Positions 36,830 to 47,100 of a DNA stretch of 64,000 bases are shown here, one piece after another (positions within the stretch are counted from its first letter, which is position 1; the number at the start of each line of letters is the position of its first letter). The notes beneath the pieces are model-generated. The model was given only the letters and a program-made list of their open reading frames with translations. It ran no database searches and was not told where the DNA came from. Origin of the DNA: Devosia sp. Root413D1 (GTDB lineage: Bacteria; Pseudomonadota; Alphaproteobacteria; Rhizobiales; Devosiaceae); contig NZ_LMEA01000008.1 in assembly GCF_001425235.1 (NCBI RefSeq), forward strand, positions 496,001 to 560,000, read 5' to 3'. A program made the translations under genes and the position numbers.

Positions 36830-37273
36830 ATGACTTTCTCTCTCGATACCCCTAGTGCCGCCACGCTCAAGGCTGAGGCTAAGGCGCTGCGCGCCGAACG
36901 CGCCCTCGCGGGCAATCCGCTGGGGCAGGGCGCCGCGCTCGAAGAAATCGCCCACCGCCACGGCTACCGCGATTGGAACACCGCATCAGCGGCAATGCCG
37001 GAACGCGCGGTCAGCCCGGTGCAGGTTGGCCAGCGCGTCAAGGGCACCTACCTCAGCCAGCCGTTCATCGGTATGGTCATCGGGGTACAACTGCTCGCCG
37101 ACATGAACCACTACGAGGTGACCGTGAAGTTCGATCGCCCCGTAAACGTGTCGAAATCCGAGCTGATGGGCCCGATCTACCGCCAGCGGGTGCGCGCGAC
37201 GGTGGACCTGCGCGGCATCTCGGCGGCGCGCACCAGCAACGGTGAACCGCATATGCGCATCCAGCGCGCCTAA
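36830..37273 (+). CDS. Glyoxalase-related (Glyoxalase_8-like) protein
   Basis: The 147-residue protein has an N-terminal helical segment (LKAEAKALRAERALAGNPL...ALEEIAHRHGYRDWNTASAA) like the domain found at the ends of some glyoxalase-superfamily proteins. The C-terminal half is beta-rich (QRVKGTYLSQPFIGMVIGV). No metal-binding triad of a true glyoxalase is visible. The ATG at 36830 is chosen for its AGAGGA Shine-Dalgarno over an upstream in-frame start at 36815. Function is unknown. Confidence 0.72.
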   Translation: MTFSLDTPSAATLKAEAKALRAERALAGNPLGQGAALEEIAHRHGYRDWNTASAAMPERAVSPVQVGQRVKGTYLSQPFIGMVIGVQLLADMNHYEVTVKFDRPVNVSKSELMGPIYRQRVRATVDLRGISAARTSNGEPHMRIQRA

Positions 37274-37287
37274 CAGAATGGATTTTC

Positions 37288-37311
37288 AACGGCGGGGCCC
37301 GCTCCGCCGTT
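37288..37311 (+). terminator. Hairpin after the glyoxalase-related gene
   Basis: AACGGCGG and CCGCCGTT form perfect 8-bp arms around an 8-nt loop, 15 bases after the stop. No T-run follows. Confidence 0.5.
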
Positions 37312-37421
37312 GTCATTCCCGTGTGCGGGTTGTCTTCCATCGTCAGGTGCCGATATATGGAGTCCTCGTCCTCCGGTGGCGTTCCGTCACCACTTCAGCA
37401 GCAGACCCGGGACTTCACCCA

Positions 37422-38138
37422 ATGACCACCCAGACCTTGCCGATCGATCTCTATTACGCCGCCACGCCGAACGGCCGAAAGATCACCATCATCCTCGAGG
37501 AGCTGGCGCTGCCCTACGCCATCTACCCGATCAATATCGGCCGCGGCGACCAGTTCAAGCCCGATTTCCTCGCCATCTCGCCCAACAACAAGATCCCGGC
37601 GATCGTCGACCCCGAGGGGCCGGAGGGCAAGCCCGTCTCCATCTTCGAGTCCGGCGCGATCCTCAAGTACCTCGCCGAAAAGTTCGGCAAGTTCTACGGC
37701 ACCAGCTGGTCCGAGCGGATCAAGATCGACGAGTGGCTGTTCTGGCAGGTCGGCGGCTTCGGCCCGATGCTGGGGCAGAACAACCACTTCTCGCGCTACG
37801 CCCCCGAGAAGATCCCCTACGCCATCAAGCGCTATCAGGATGAGAGCCACCGGCTCTATCGCGTGCTCGACACCCAGCTCAAAAAGCAGGCCGAGCTCGG
37901 CAACGACTATGTGGCAGGCGATTACTCGATCGCCGACATCGCCATCTTCGACTGGTCGCGCGGTTCGGACAATCACGGCATCGACATCACCGAGTTCCCC
38001 AGCTTTGCCGCCTGGCGCCAGCGCGTCACCGACCGGCCGGCCGTGCAGCGCGCCCTCGGCATCACCCTCGAGCAAAGCCAGCAGATCAGCGCCGCCACGG
38101 ACAAGGAAGCGCAGAAGATTCTGTTCAACCAGCGCTGA
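37422..38138 (+). CDS. Glutathione S-transferase, YfcG/YghU (Nu-class)-like
   Basis: The 238-residue protein has a thioredoxin-like N-terminal domain (IDLYYAATPNGRKITIILEEL) with the Nu-class Thr-Pro-Asn active-site start, then the glutathione-binding NNKIPAIVD and ESGAILKYLAEKFG. The helical C-terminal domain carries YVAGDYSIADIAIF. Nu-class members act as glutathione-dependent disulfide reductases; this is inferred by similarity. The ATG at 37422 gives the family length; the open frame from 37242 is ignored. Confidence 0.92.
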   Translation: MTTQTLPIDLYYAATPNGRKITIILEELALPYAIYPINIGRGDQFKPDFLAISPNNKIPAIVDPEGPEGKPVSIFESGAILKYLAEKFGKFYGTSWSERIKIDEWLFWQVGGFGPMLGQNNHFSRYAPEKIPYAIKRYQDESHRLYRVLDTQLKKQAELGNDYVAGDYSIADIAIFDWSRGSDNHGIDITEFPSFAAWRQRVTDRPAVQRALGITLEQSQQISAATDKEAQKILFNQR

Positions 38139-38437
38139 GTTCGGTGATCCTCCCTGCTTGGCGGGGGGAGCCGCAAACACCGTGGCTCCGCACACCCCCT
38201 CCGAGCTTCGCTAGCTCGCTGCGCTCCCAAGCTTCGCTTGCCTCCCCCGTCGAGGGGGAGGTGGGCATCGAGTGCATGGCTGGACCTTGCCATAACCACC
38301 GGCCGGCACCCTCCCCTTGACGGGGAGGGATGGGGTGGGGTGGGCCACACGCGCTATGCTAGCTGATCCCACCTGTGCTGTGAGCCGACGCCAGTGATTA
38401 GTCGTCCGAGCGAAAGCAGGGCCCTCCCGCAAGCGCT
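38139..38437. repeat. Intergenic GC-rich palindromic repeats
   Basis: The ~300-bp gap between convergent genes holds two opposed copies, around CCCCCGTCGAGGGGG at about 38245 and CCCCTTGACGGGG at about 38312. No reading frame looks protein-like and no promoter is evident. Confidence 0.6.
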
Positions 38438-38935
38438 CTACTCAGTCACAACTTCCAGCGGGACCCGCGACCAGTCCTGCTCCTGGCAGAGCACATAGAG
38501 CACGCAGCCTTTCAGCCGGATCAGGTCGGCCGACAGCACCTCGACCGAGCCCGAGTAGATGTTGCCATCCTCGGGGTTGTAAATCTCACCTTCATAGAAC
38601 ATCGGGTTGCCGGTCTGCCGCAGCGCCAGAATCTGCAGCCCCTGGATCGGCCGCCCCTGCAACGCCGGATCCTTGTTGTTGGCGTCGGTGAAGGATGCCG
38701 AATCAACGCTTTCCAGCTGATCGCCATACTTCTCTTTGATCGCCTCGGGGATCACGATCTTGGTGATGTGACCGCAATAGCCGATAGGGCAGGCGACAAT
38801 CGTCAGCTCGGTCTGGGCCGTTGTCAGCCAAACCCCCTCGATCAGCGCTGGCAGCGTCTGCTGCGCCGCCGCCGGGCCGGCGCCCAGCGCCATCGATATC
38901 GCCACGATGCTCGTCAGCTTCTGTAACCAGGCCAT
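38438..38935 (-). CDS. DUF2147 exported protein
   Basis: The 165-residue protein has a signal peptide (MAWLQKLTSIVAISMALG...AAAQ) and a DUF2147 lipocalin-like beta-barrel domain beginning IEGVWLTTAQTELTI and ending LKGCVLYVLCQEQDWSRV. Cys residues (VACPIGYCG, GCVLYVLC) probably form disulfides in the periplasm. The ATG at 38935 has a GGAGGATGA Shine-Dalgarno; the open frame to 39004 is ignored. The molecular function of DUF2147 proteins is unknown. Confidence 0.88.
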   Translation of the reverse strand: MAWLQKLTSIVAISMALGAGPAAAQQTLPALIEGVWLTTAQTELTIVACPIGYCGHITKIVIPEAIKEKYGDQLESVDSASFTDANNKDPALQGRPIQGLQILALRQTGNPMFYEGEIYNPEDGNIYSGSVEVLSADLIRLKGCVLYVLCQEQDWSRVPLEVVTE

Positions 38936-39146
38936 GGGTTCATCCTCCGCAAAGATCGCCCATCCGGTCCGCTCGAATCGAGGAGAACTCCCCGATTGCG
39001 GCAACTACGGCCATCGTTGCGCAGCCTCTGGTCAAATCAATGGCAAAGTTCAGCAAGTATCGTGACGGTGCGGCCGGCGCGGCACTTCTGCATCACTTGC
39101 CCGGCGCCGGTCATTTATTGCGTTGCGCGCGCCCCCGAAAAACCCC

Positions 39147-39175
39147 TTGCCCGCCCGGACGATTGCCCCTATCAG
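39147..39175 (+). promoter_or_regulatory. Promoter of tRNA-Ser
   Basis: TTGCCC at 39147 and TATCAG at 39170 are separated by 17 bp, which places transcription start a few bases before the tRNA at 39186. Confidence 0.45.
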
Positions 39176-39185
39176 ACCCTCCGAC

Positions 39186-39276
39186 GGAGAGGTGGCCGAG
39201 TGGTCGAAGGCACGCCCCTGCTAAGGGCGCAGACCTCTAAAGGGTCTCGTGGGTTCGAATCCCATCCTCTCCGCCA
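39186..39276 (+). tRNA. tRNA-Ser (anticodon GCU)
   Basis: The 7-bp acceptor stem GGAGAGG/CCTCTCC is followed by discriminator G and an encoded CCA. The anticodon loop reads CTGCTAA (anticodon GCT in DNA) in a CGCCC/GGGCG stem. A long class II variable arm and a T-loop with GGTTCGAATCC complete the structure. Serine specificity for AGC/AGU codons follows from the anticodon and long variable arm. Confidence 0.97.
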
Positions 39277-39911
39277 CCCTGCGCCCTGACGGGCTTCGGG
39301 TGGCAGGCCACCTGGAGCCCGGCAGGGTGCAGGGTGATCTCCCCAAGCTGCGGAGCAGCGCAGGGAGACAGGTCCCCCGTGCGGCCCCCCCAATTCCTCG
39401 GCAGACAATCTGAAGCGGCGCCACCTCATCGAGTGCGCGGGTTCTTTCAAGACCCGCCTGCCGTCGCGCTGAACTCCTGCGTCCGTGGGCGGAGCACGCG
39501 CGAGTTTCCGCTACCGCAACTCCGTTTCATGCAAGGCCACGGGCCGAAGCGCTCACGAGAGTGACTTGCGGACGGACCGGTCCCTGCGAAGAGCCGGGCC
39601 GGTCGCATCGAATGCGGTCCGATCTCATCGATCTCGGCACGTCAGAGCGTCGGAAGCGTGAGCGCCCGACGCTGCCGAACCACGGTGGCATGACGTGCGT
39701 ACGACAATCCCGATCGTCACCGTTGCTTAGAAGTTTGATCATTCGGAACAAAAGCCTCCGCCAGCAGAAGCTCTCTCTCGAGCAGATGACCGCCGTCAAA
39801 CAAAGTCACCCGCGTTGATAAAGATTTCTACGTATTCCCCCTTGTTAAGAACTTGGCCATGTGATCCTGTGAGGTCATAGGGGCCAATTTCACAATAGAG
39901 AGCAAATCCCG
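39277..39911. other. Gene-free stretch after tRNA-Ser
   Basis: About 635 bp with only short, non-protein-like frames. A small hairpin (GCGGGT...ACCCGC, near 39440) is visible, and the last ~120 bp become A/T-richer, as expected for the promoter of the gene at 39912. No copy of the tRNA 3' end and no integrase gene were seen here. Confidence 0.5.
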
Positions 39912-40445
39912 ATGGATGCGCAGGTCAACCCGGTCGACGAGACCGGCGAACGGTCGCGCTTGCCTGAAAGTCAGGGGGTGGTCATCGTCAAGATGACGTC
40001 GCCGCGGGAGGCCGTACTATTGCTGCCGCTGGTGCGCACCTGGCACGCCGAGAGCCAATACCGCCACCTGCCATTCTCCGAGCGCAAGTTTCTCGCCCAG
40101 GTCATCCGTGCGCTCCAGCGCCGCGACGACGGCGCGACCTTCTACGCCCTCCACCGCGGCGAGGCGATCGGCCTGATCGATGTCGCCGCTGGCGAGGCTT
40201 GGCTCAGCGAGGGCGGACGGTACGCAACCTGTTTGGCTTGGTTCGTGCGGCCGGATACTCGGATAAGTATGCTTGGAGGCCGGGTGGCTCGGCAGTTGCT
40301 GGATCAGGCGAAGACTTGGTCCGTCCAGACGAGAGCGGCAATGCTATTCCTCAACGGTACACACGGCCCACGCACCAGCTTCAAAAGAATGGGAGGCACC
40401 CCTATGGGAGAAAACATCGCGTTGGCCCTTGGCTGTGCTGAATGA
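39912..40445 (+). CDS. GNAT-like acetyltransferase
   Basis: The 177-residue protein resembles GNAT proteins: HAESQYRHLPFSERKF near residue 45, then a beta-strand core and SFKRMGGTPMGENIALAL at the C-terminus. The acetyl-CoA loop is poorly conserved (ISMLGGRVARQLLDQ). The substrate is unknown. It is the first gene after tRNA-Ser and lies upstream of the type I secretion locus; whether it modifies the RTX protein is open. The true start could be the in-frame Met at codon 28 (MTSPREAV). Confidence 0.65.
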   Translation: MDAQVNPVDETGERSRLPESQGVVIVKMTSPREAVLLLPLVRTWHAESQYRHLPFSERKFLAQVIRALQRRDDGATFYALHRGEAIGLIDVAAGEAWLSEGGRYATCLAWFVRPDTRISMLGGRVARQLLDQAKTWSVQTRAAMLFLNGTHGPRTSFKRMGGTPMGENIALALGCAE

Positions 40446-40602
40446 TCACCTTGGTACATTGGATCCAACTTCCTCGCAGCGGTTGTGACGCCGGGTTACG
40501 TGTCCATACCGCTGGGTTGCGCCCTCCGATCGTCAATGGTCGTTCTAAATAATAATACCTGAAACTGGAAACATCCGGGGGTCTGTGCATGGCGGTGGTA
40601 GA

Positions 40603-41097
40603 ATGAAAGTGATCCGATCGTACCGAGGCGTGTTTGAACTTGTTGTTCTCGTTCTTCTATCTGCAGTCACAACTATTCCTCTCTCCTTGTCATCGAATAT
40701 TGCGGTTGCAGAATCTGGTGTCGACACGTTTGGGGAGGTAGTTTGCAGGCATAGAGAGGCGCTGGATGTGTACGAGATGATACACAAGTACTTACCCAAG
40801 GCGGTTCTCCGAGGTGGAGTAGTATCTATTGGCGACACAGTTCTGCTGGATGCCGGGAGGGTATCTATCATTTGTCTCGGAGAAGCGCCAGCCGATGGAT
40901 ACGTGGTGGACTCGTTTGCTGCTCGCGGAGAGGGAAATACATATAGCTTCTCAATTTGGCGGATGTCGATGGACGAAGCGATTGCGTTCAATAATCACTT
41001 CTTGTTCAATTCAACAAGTGAATGGATGCAGACATCTGAATTCTTTATGATTGACAGTAACACAACTGCTGTTTCTACAAGGGCTGCGAGGAATTAA
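40603..41097 (+). CDS. Small exported protein linked to the giant RTX protein
   Basis: The 164-residue protein has a long signal peptide (about residues 1-38, ending NIAVAES). The mature part contains two cysteines and no recognised domain. Base composition is clearly lower in GC than the neighbours (25/60 in line 40621-40680 by hand count), like the first part of the giant gene, which starts 4 bp after its stop. An inhibitor, immunity or accessory role for the N-terminal module of the RTX protein is inference from this linkage. A GTG at 40585 is an alternative start. Confidence 0.7.
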   Translation: MKVIRSYRGVFELVVLVLLSAVTTIPLSLSSNIAVAESGVDTFGEVVCRHREALDVYEMIHKYLPKAVLRGGVVSIGDTVLLDAGRVSIICLGEAPADGYVVDSFAARGEGNTYSFSIWRMSMDEAIAFNNHFLFNSTSEWMQTSEFFMIDSNTTAVSTRAARN

Positions 41098-41100
41098 CAG

Positions 41101-44100
41101 ATGGGCAAGTTCATTTACGACGCATCTGTACCTGAACTATTTCGCGAAGAGATCAATGCAATATACAATACGATTAGCACATCTCATGCGGAAATACTCA
41201 GCGCAGTCAAGAAGATAGACCCGGCCGCGGCAAAATATGTTGACGAGCTGGACTACGATGTCAATTTGTCGATGGTATCCAGGCCAGATAAGGCGGGAAG
41301 CAACGGCATAACGGGATCAAAGACCAGTATCTGGATTAATCCGGATAGCGTGAATAAGGTAAAGCCGCTATTTGATATTGTTGTTCATGAATTGATACAC
41401 TCAATTACGTGGGCAACGTCCGGTAGGCCTCCCATTGGCGCGAAGACGCCGCACGAAATCGCGTTCTATGAGATACTGTATGCCACCGTGTGGGAGGCCT
41501 TTGGCAAACAGCCGCATAGCAGCGAAGAATACTGGCTGATTAAGGCAGTAAATGGCGAGGTAGTTAGTGCGGTGCCTGGGGCCAACGACCTAGCGCCTTG
41601 GATGTCGGGGGGCACCACGTCCAAGGGCGCGCCCCAGATCAAGTTCGAAAGCGCCGCCGCCCTCGAAGCAGCCATAGGGCGCAACATTACGCCGACACAG
41701 CAGTACGAATTGGCTAATCAGGGGGCGTTTCTCAAGTACCAGGTGAATGGTAGCGGCCCGCTTGTTAAGCTCGCCTCGGGCTCCGTCGCGGCCGTCGGGA
41801 CGAAGTTTGCCACAGGTGACGGCTACGAAGCGATCGTCAACCCAAACGGCTCAGTTACGAACCTCAAGACCGGCTACACGTCCGCGCCCGGCAGCGCTTA
41901 TAAGGAGGAGTACAAACAACAGTCCGACGGCTCATTCAAGGACAGTTCTGGAACCTATTATCCGCCAACCAACACTGTTTCCGCCTCCACCGGGCAGCCG
42001 CTCTACAAACAGACGGTATCTACTTACAATCACGACACTGGGAAGTTCGAGCAGAAGACCGTCTACAAATCTACGCCGCCATCGTCGAGCAGCAGTTCAT
42101 CGGGCGGTTCTTCCAGCGGCGGTTCTTCCAGCAGCGGATCCTCCAGCAGCTCATCAAGCAAATCCTCACCCATTCTAATCGACCTCGACGGGGACGGCAT
42201 CGAGATCGATCAGCTGACCGCGTCGAACTTCTTCTACGACGTGGCGGGCGACGGCCTGCAGCATCGGACCGCCTGGGCTGGCGCCGGTGACGGTGTGCTG
42301 GTGCGCGATTCCGGCAATGATGGGGTGATCAACCTTCGCAACGAGATCGATTTCACCCAGTGGGACCCGACGGCCGAGGGGGATATGCAAGCCCTTCTCA
42401 ACGTCTTCGATACCAACAAGAACGGCAAGCTCGACGCGGGCGACGCCGAGTGGGCGCTGTTCAAAGTGCTCGTCACCAATCCTGACGGCACCACCACGCT
42501 CAAGACGCTGGCCGAGCTTGGCATCACCTCGATCAACCTGGTGAGCAACAACCAGGAAGTCAATTACGCAGACGGTTCCAAGATCTCGGGTACGGCAGGA
42601 TACACCAAAGCCGACGGCTCGACCGGCATCGTGGCCGACGCCACCCTCTCCTACGATCCAAACGGCTATGTCGTGGGCAACACCGTCACCCACAACGGGG
42701 ACGGTTCGACCACCGTGGTCAATCGCGCTGTGCGCCCTGACGGCAGCGTGGCGCATCAGACCACTACGGTCACCAGTGCCGACGGCAAGTCCAAAACCCT
42801 CACCTTCGATACCGATGGCGATGGTGTTCCCGAGCGGAAGCAGACCGATGTGACCGTGGTGAACGGCGACGGTTCGATAACTCGCACGGTCCAAGACTAT
42901 GACGGTAGCGGTGCGATCCTGGCACGCAAGGAAATGACCGTCACCAGCGCAGATGGCAAGACCGTAACGGTGAGCCGCGATGTCGATGGCTCCGGCAATT
43001 ACGACCAAGTGGAGTCGCGCGTCACCGCAGTCGATGGCAGCCTGTCATTGACCATCACCAACCTCCACCCCAACGGCACCACCAAAAACGAGCAGACCGT
43101 TGTCACCAGCGCGGACGGGCTGACCAAGACCACGCAGATCGAGCTGACCGGTAGTGGCGCGATCAATGCCACACGCACCGAGACCACGTCCGTCGCCGGC
43201 AATGGGACACGGACCGAGACGGTCACCGACTATGCCGGCAATGGCACCAGCGGCGCGCACATGGTGGCTCGCCAGGTCACTGTTGCGAGCGCCGATGGCA
43301 GCAACAAGAGCGTCGCCGCCGACCTTGATGGCAACGGTACCACCGACCTCACCGACACCAGCACGATCGTCCGCAATGGCGACGACAGCACAACGATGAC
43401 CGAGCGCCGGACGAACGGCGACGGCTCGGTGCGCCAAAGCACGGTCACCGACCTCAGTGTAGACGGGCTCAGCGAGACAGTCCGCGTCGACGTCAATGGC
43501 GACGGTTCCTACGAACTGACGACAACCGACCTCACTCTGTTCGGAGTAGACGGCTCTACTACGAAAACCGTCACCAGCAGGGCCGCCAACGGCACGCTGC
43601 TCGACCGCGCCGTCGCCACCTGGAGCGCCGATGGCAAGACTCGCAGCACCAGCATCGACACGGATGGCGATGGGGCGTTCGACCGCATCGAGACGGTCGC
43701 CGTCGTCTCCGGCAACTCGGTGAACACGGCCTCGATCTACGCGCCGAATGGCTCGACGCTGCTGTCAAAGGCTGTAACGACGACCAGTGCGGACGGCCTT
43801 AGCAAGACCACGCAGGTCGATGCCAATGGCGATGGCGCTTATGACGCGACCAGCACCTCGACAACCGTCGTTAATGGCGACGGTTCGTCGACCATCACCA
43901 CTATTGTCAAGAACGGCGCCGGCACGATCCAGGTTGGCAAGACTGTCGTGACAACCAGCGCCGATGGTCTGTCGACCACCGCCCAAAGCTACCTGAACGC
44001 CCAGACCTCGCCCTACAAAACCGTCACCGACGTGACGGTGAAGAATCCCAACAGTTCCCTGACCCAGACGGTGACGGTGCTCGAAGGCACCAGCCAGGTG

Positions 44101-47100
44101 CAGACCGGCAAGGTGATCACCAATGTCAGCGCCGACCGGCTGACCACCACGGTGAGCAGCTACGTTGGGACCAACGCATCGCCGCAGGATGTGGTCACCA
44201 GTGTGACCAGTGCCGACGGCTCGAAGGTTCAGACGAGCTCCAACTACAGCCCGAACGGAGCGACGCTGCTTGGCCGGACGACTATCTCGACCAGTTCCGA
44301 CGGGCTGACGCAGACCAAGGTGGTGGATGCCAACGGCAACGGCAACGGCGTCACCGACGCTACCGAAGTGACGGCGAAGGCGCTGAACACAGACGGCACC
44401 ACAACCCTTACCACCACCGCTTACCAGGGGTCGGGTACGGCTGGTGCCAACAAGGTCGGCCAGACCGTGGTCACAACCAGCGGCAACGGCTTGGCCATCA
44501 GCAAGCAGGTCGACGCCAATGGCGATGGAACTTTCGACGCCAAGGCGACTGAGAGCACGGTGCTCAACGCCGATGGTTCCAGGACGCAGACCACGGCCAA
44601 TTACAATGGCGCCGGGACGGTCCAGACCGGCAAGTCGGTCACGACCGTCAGCGATGACGGCCTGAGCAAGACCGTCTCAACCTATCTCGGTTCTCACACC
44701 ACCGCCGACGTCGTCACCACCAGCACCACAACGCTAAACCCGGATGGCTCGAAAAGCGATACCGTCTCCACCTACAGCGCCAGCAGCGCCCTCGTCGGGC
44801 GGACGATAGCGACCACCAGCGGCAACGGCCTCTCGGCGACGGTCGCCTCCGACCTCGATGGCAACGGCGTCAACGACCTGGTGGTCAGTTCGTCGACCAA
44901 CGCCAATGGCTCGGTTACGACGGTTTCGTCGACCTACGGCGCCACTGGCGCACTGGCCTCGCGATCGACGCAAACCGTGTCCAGTGATGGCCTAAGCAAG
45001 AGCGTTTCGACCGACCTCGACGGCAACGGTACCGCCGACCTGTCGCAAACCATTGCCACGGTGCTCAATGCCGATGGCTCGAAGACCCAGACCATCTCGA
45101 ACTTCCTCGCAAGTGGGGCGCTCAAGGACAAGACGGTCATCACGACCAGCGCCGACGGGCTGTCGACGACAACCCAGTGGGACAAGACCGGCGGCGGCAG
45201 CTTCACCGGCAGCCAGACCGATGTGATCACCATCAACGCGGACGGCTCGGCGACGCGGGTTGTGTCGGTATTCAATGCCAATGGCTCGCTGCACGATCGC
45301 ACCACGATCGTCACCAGCGCTGACAAGCTGACGGTTACGACCACAGAAGATGTCGACGGCAACAGCAGCGTCGATCATACCTTCGTGCAGGTCCGCAATG
45401 CCGACGGCACGCTGTCGATCTCGAGCATGGACGGCGCGGTGCAATCGGCATCGGGCCGCCTCTATGGCAACGCCAAGGGCGAGTACCAGACCCAGAGCGC
45501 CGACGGCCTGTCGACGACCATTCGCTACGACGCGAACGGCAACGGCCTGGCGGAAAGCCAAGTCACCGACACCGTAACCTTGAATACCGATGGCTCAAAG
45601 GTCGAGACGATTTCCTACTCGAACCTCAGCGGCGGCACCGCCTCGTCGGCCAACCCGGTCTACACCGAGACGCTGAAAGAAAAGGCGGTCGTCACCACCA
45701 GCGCCAATGGCCTGTCGACCACGTCACAGTACGATCTGACAGGATCGGGCACCTATGGTGAGAGCAAGACCGACGTCACCGTGCTCAATGCGGATGGCTC
45801 GACGACGCAGACCACCAGCACCTTTGCCGGCGCGACGCTGAAGAGCAGGTATGCGCTCACCGAGAGTGCGGACGGCCTGTCAACGACTGCGCAGTGGGAT
45901 CGGGCCGGCACCGGCACCTACACCGAGACCTCGACGAAGGTTCTCGTCAAGAACGCCAACGGTTCGACGACCGAGACGGTGACCAGCACCGGTGCCGGCG
46001 GCGCGCTTGTTTCCAAGATCGTGACCACGACCAGCGCCGATGGGCGGACGACCACGATCCAGAAGGACATGGACGGCAACGCCGCTTACGAGGAAAGCCA
46101 GACCGTTACGACGTCCACAGCTGCTGACGGTTCCACGACGGCCGTGACGAGCACCTATAATGGCTCGGGCGGGCTGATCAACCGCTCGACGGTCCAGGTG
46201 AGCGCCGACCGGCGAACCGTCACCTCCACCCGGGACGCCGACGGCAATGGAACCGTCGACCAAACCGAGGTGAACACGACGCTTGTCGACGGCAGTTCGA
46301 GCAAAGTGGTCACCGATTGGGCAGCCAATGGCAGCAAGACAGGGCTGCTGACCTCGACCACCAGCGCCGATGGCCTGCTCGTCTCATCCAGTCGTGACCT
46401 CGATGGCGACGGTATCATCGACCGCACCTACACCCGCAAGCAGGTGAACAACGCCGACGGCTCCACCAGCAGCACGCTCGAGACCTTCAAGGTCAGCGAG
46501 AAGGCGGCGAACGGTACTGTCACGGTCATCTCGCCAACCCTGACGCAGAAGACGATCACCACCGTCAGCGCCGATGGCCGCACCACCATCGTGAATACCG
46601 ACGTCGACGGTAGCGGCGGGATGGATGAGACCATCACCACCAACACCAAGATCAACGGTTCCGCTGTCACCACCACCACTGACGATGCCGATGCACGTAA
46701 GCTCGGCGCTGGGCCGGGCGATGTAGCCTGGGTGTCCGCCCTCAATGGCGCCGGCACAGCAGCCTCCACCACGACCACTATCAGTGCCGACGGCAACACC
46801 CGCACGGTCGAGGCCGACTACGACGGCAACGGCAGCAAGGAGCACACCGAGACCTGGGTCACCCGGATCGACGGCTCTCAGGTTGGCACGATCACCGACA
46901 AGAACGCCAAGAACAAGGTGGTCGCCTCGGCCACCGAGACCGTCAGCGCCGATGGTCTGACGGTTCGCCTGTCGAAAGACAAGGACAACGATGGCGATAT
47001 CGACGTCGTCGAAACCTCGGTGATCCGCGTCGACGGCAGCAAGGTGAAGACCATCACCGAGTATAACGGCGCCACGGTCACCAAGCAGACCGTGATCACC

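Noticed and set aside
39172-39450. A 92-residue minus-strand frame over the tRNA-Ser
   Set aside because: It overlaps the tRNA gene and has no protein-like features.
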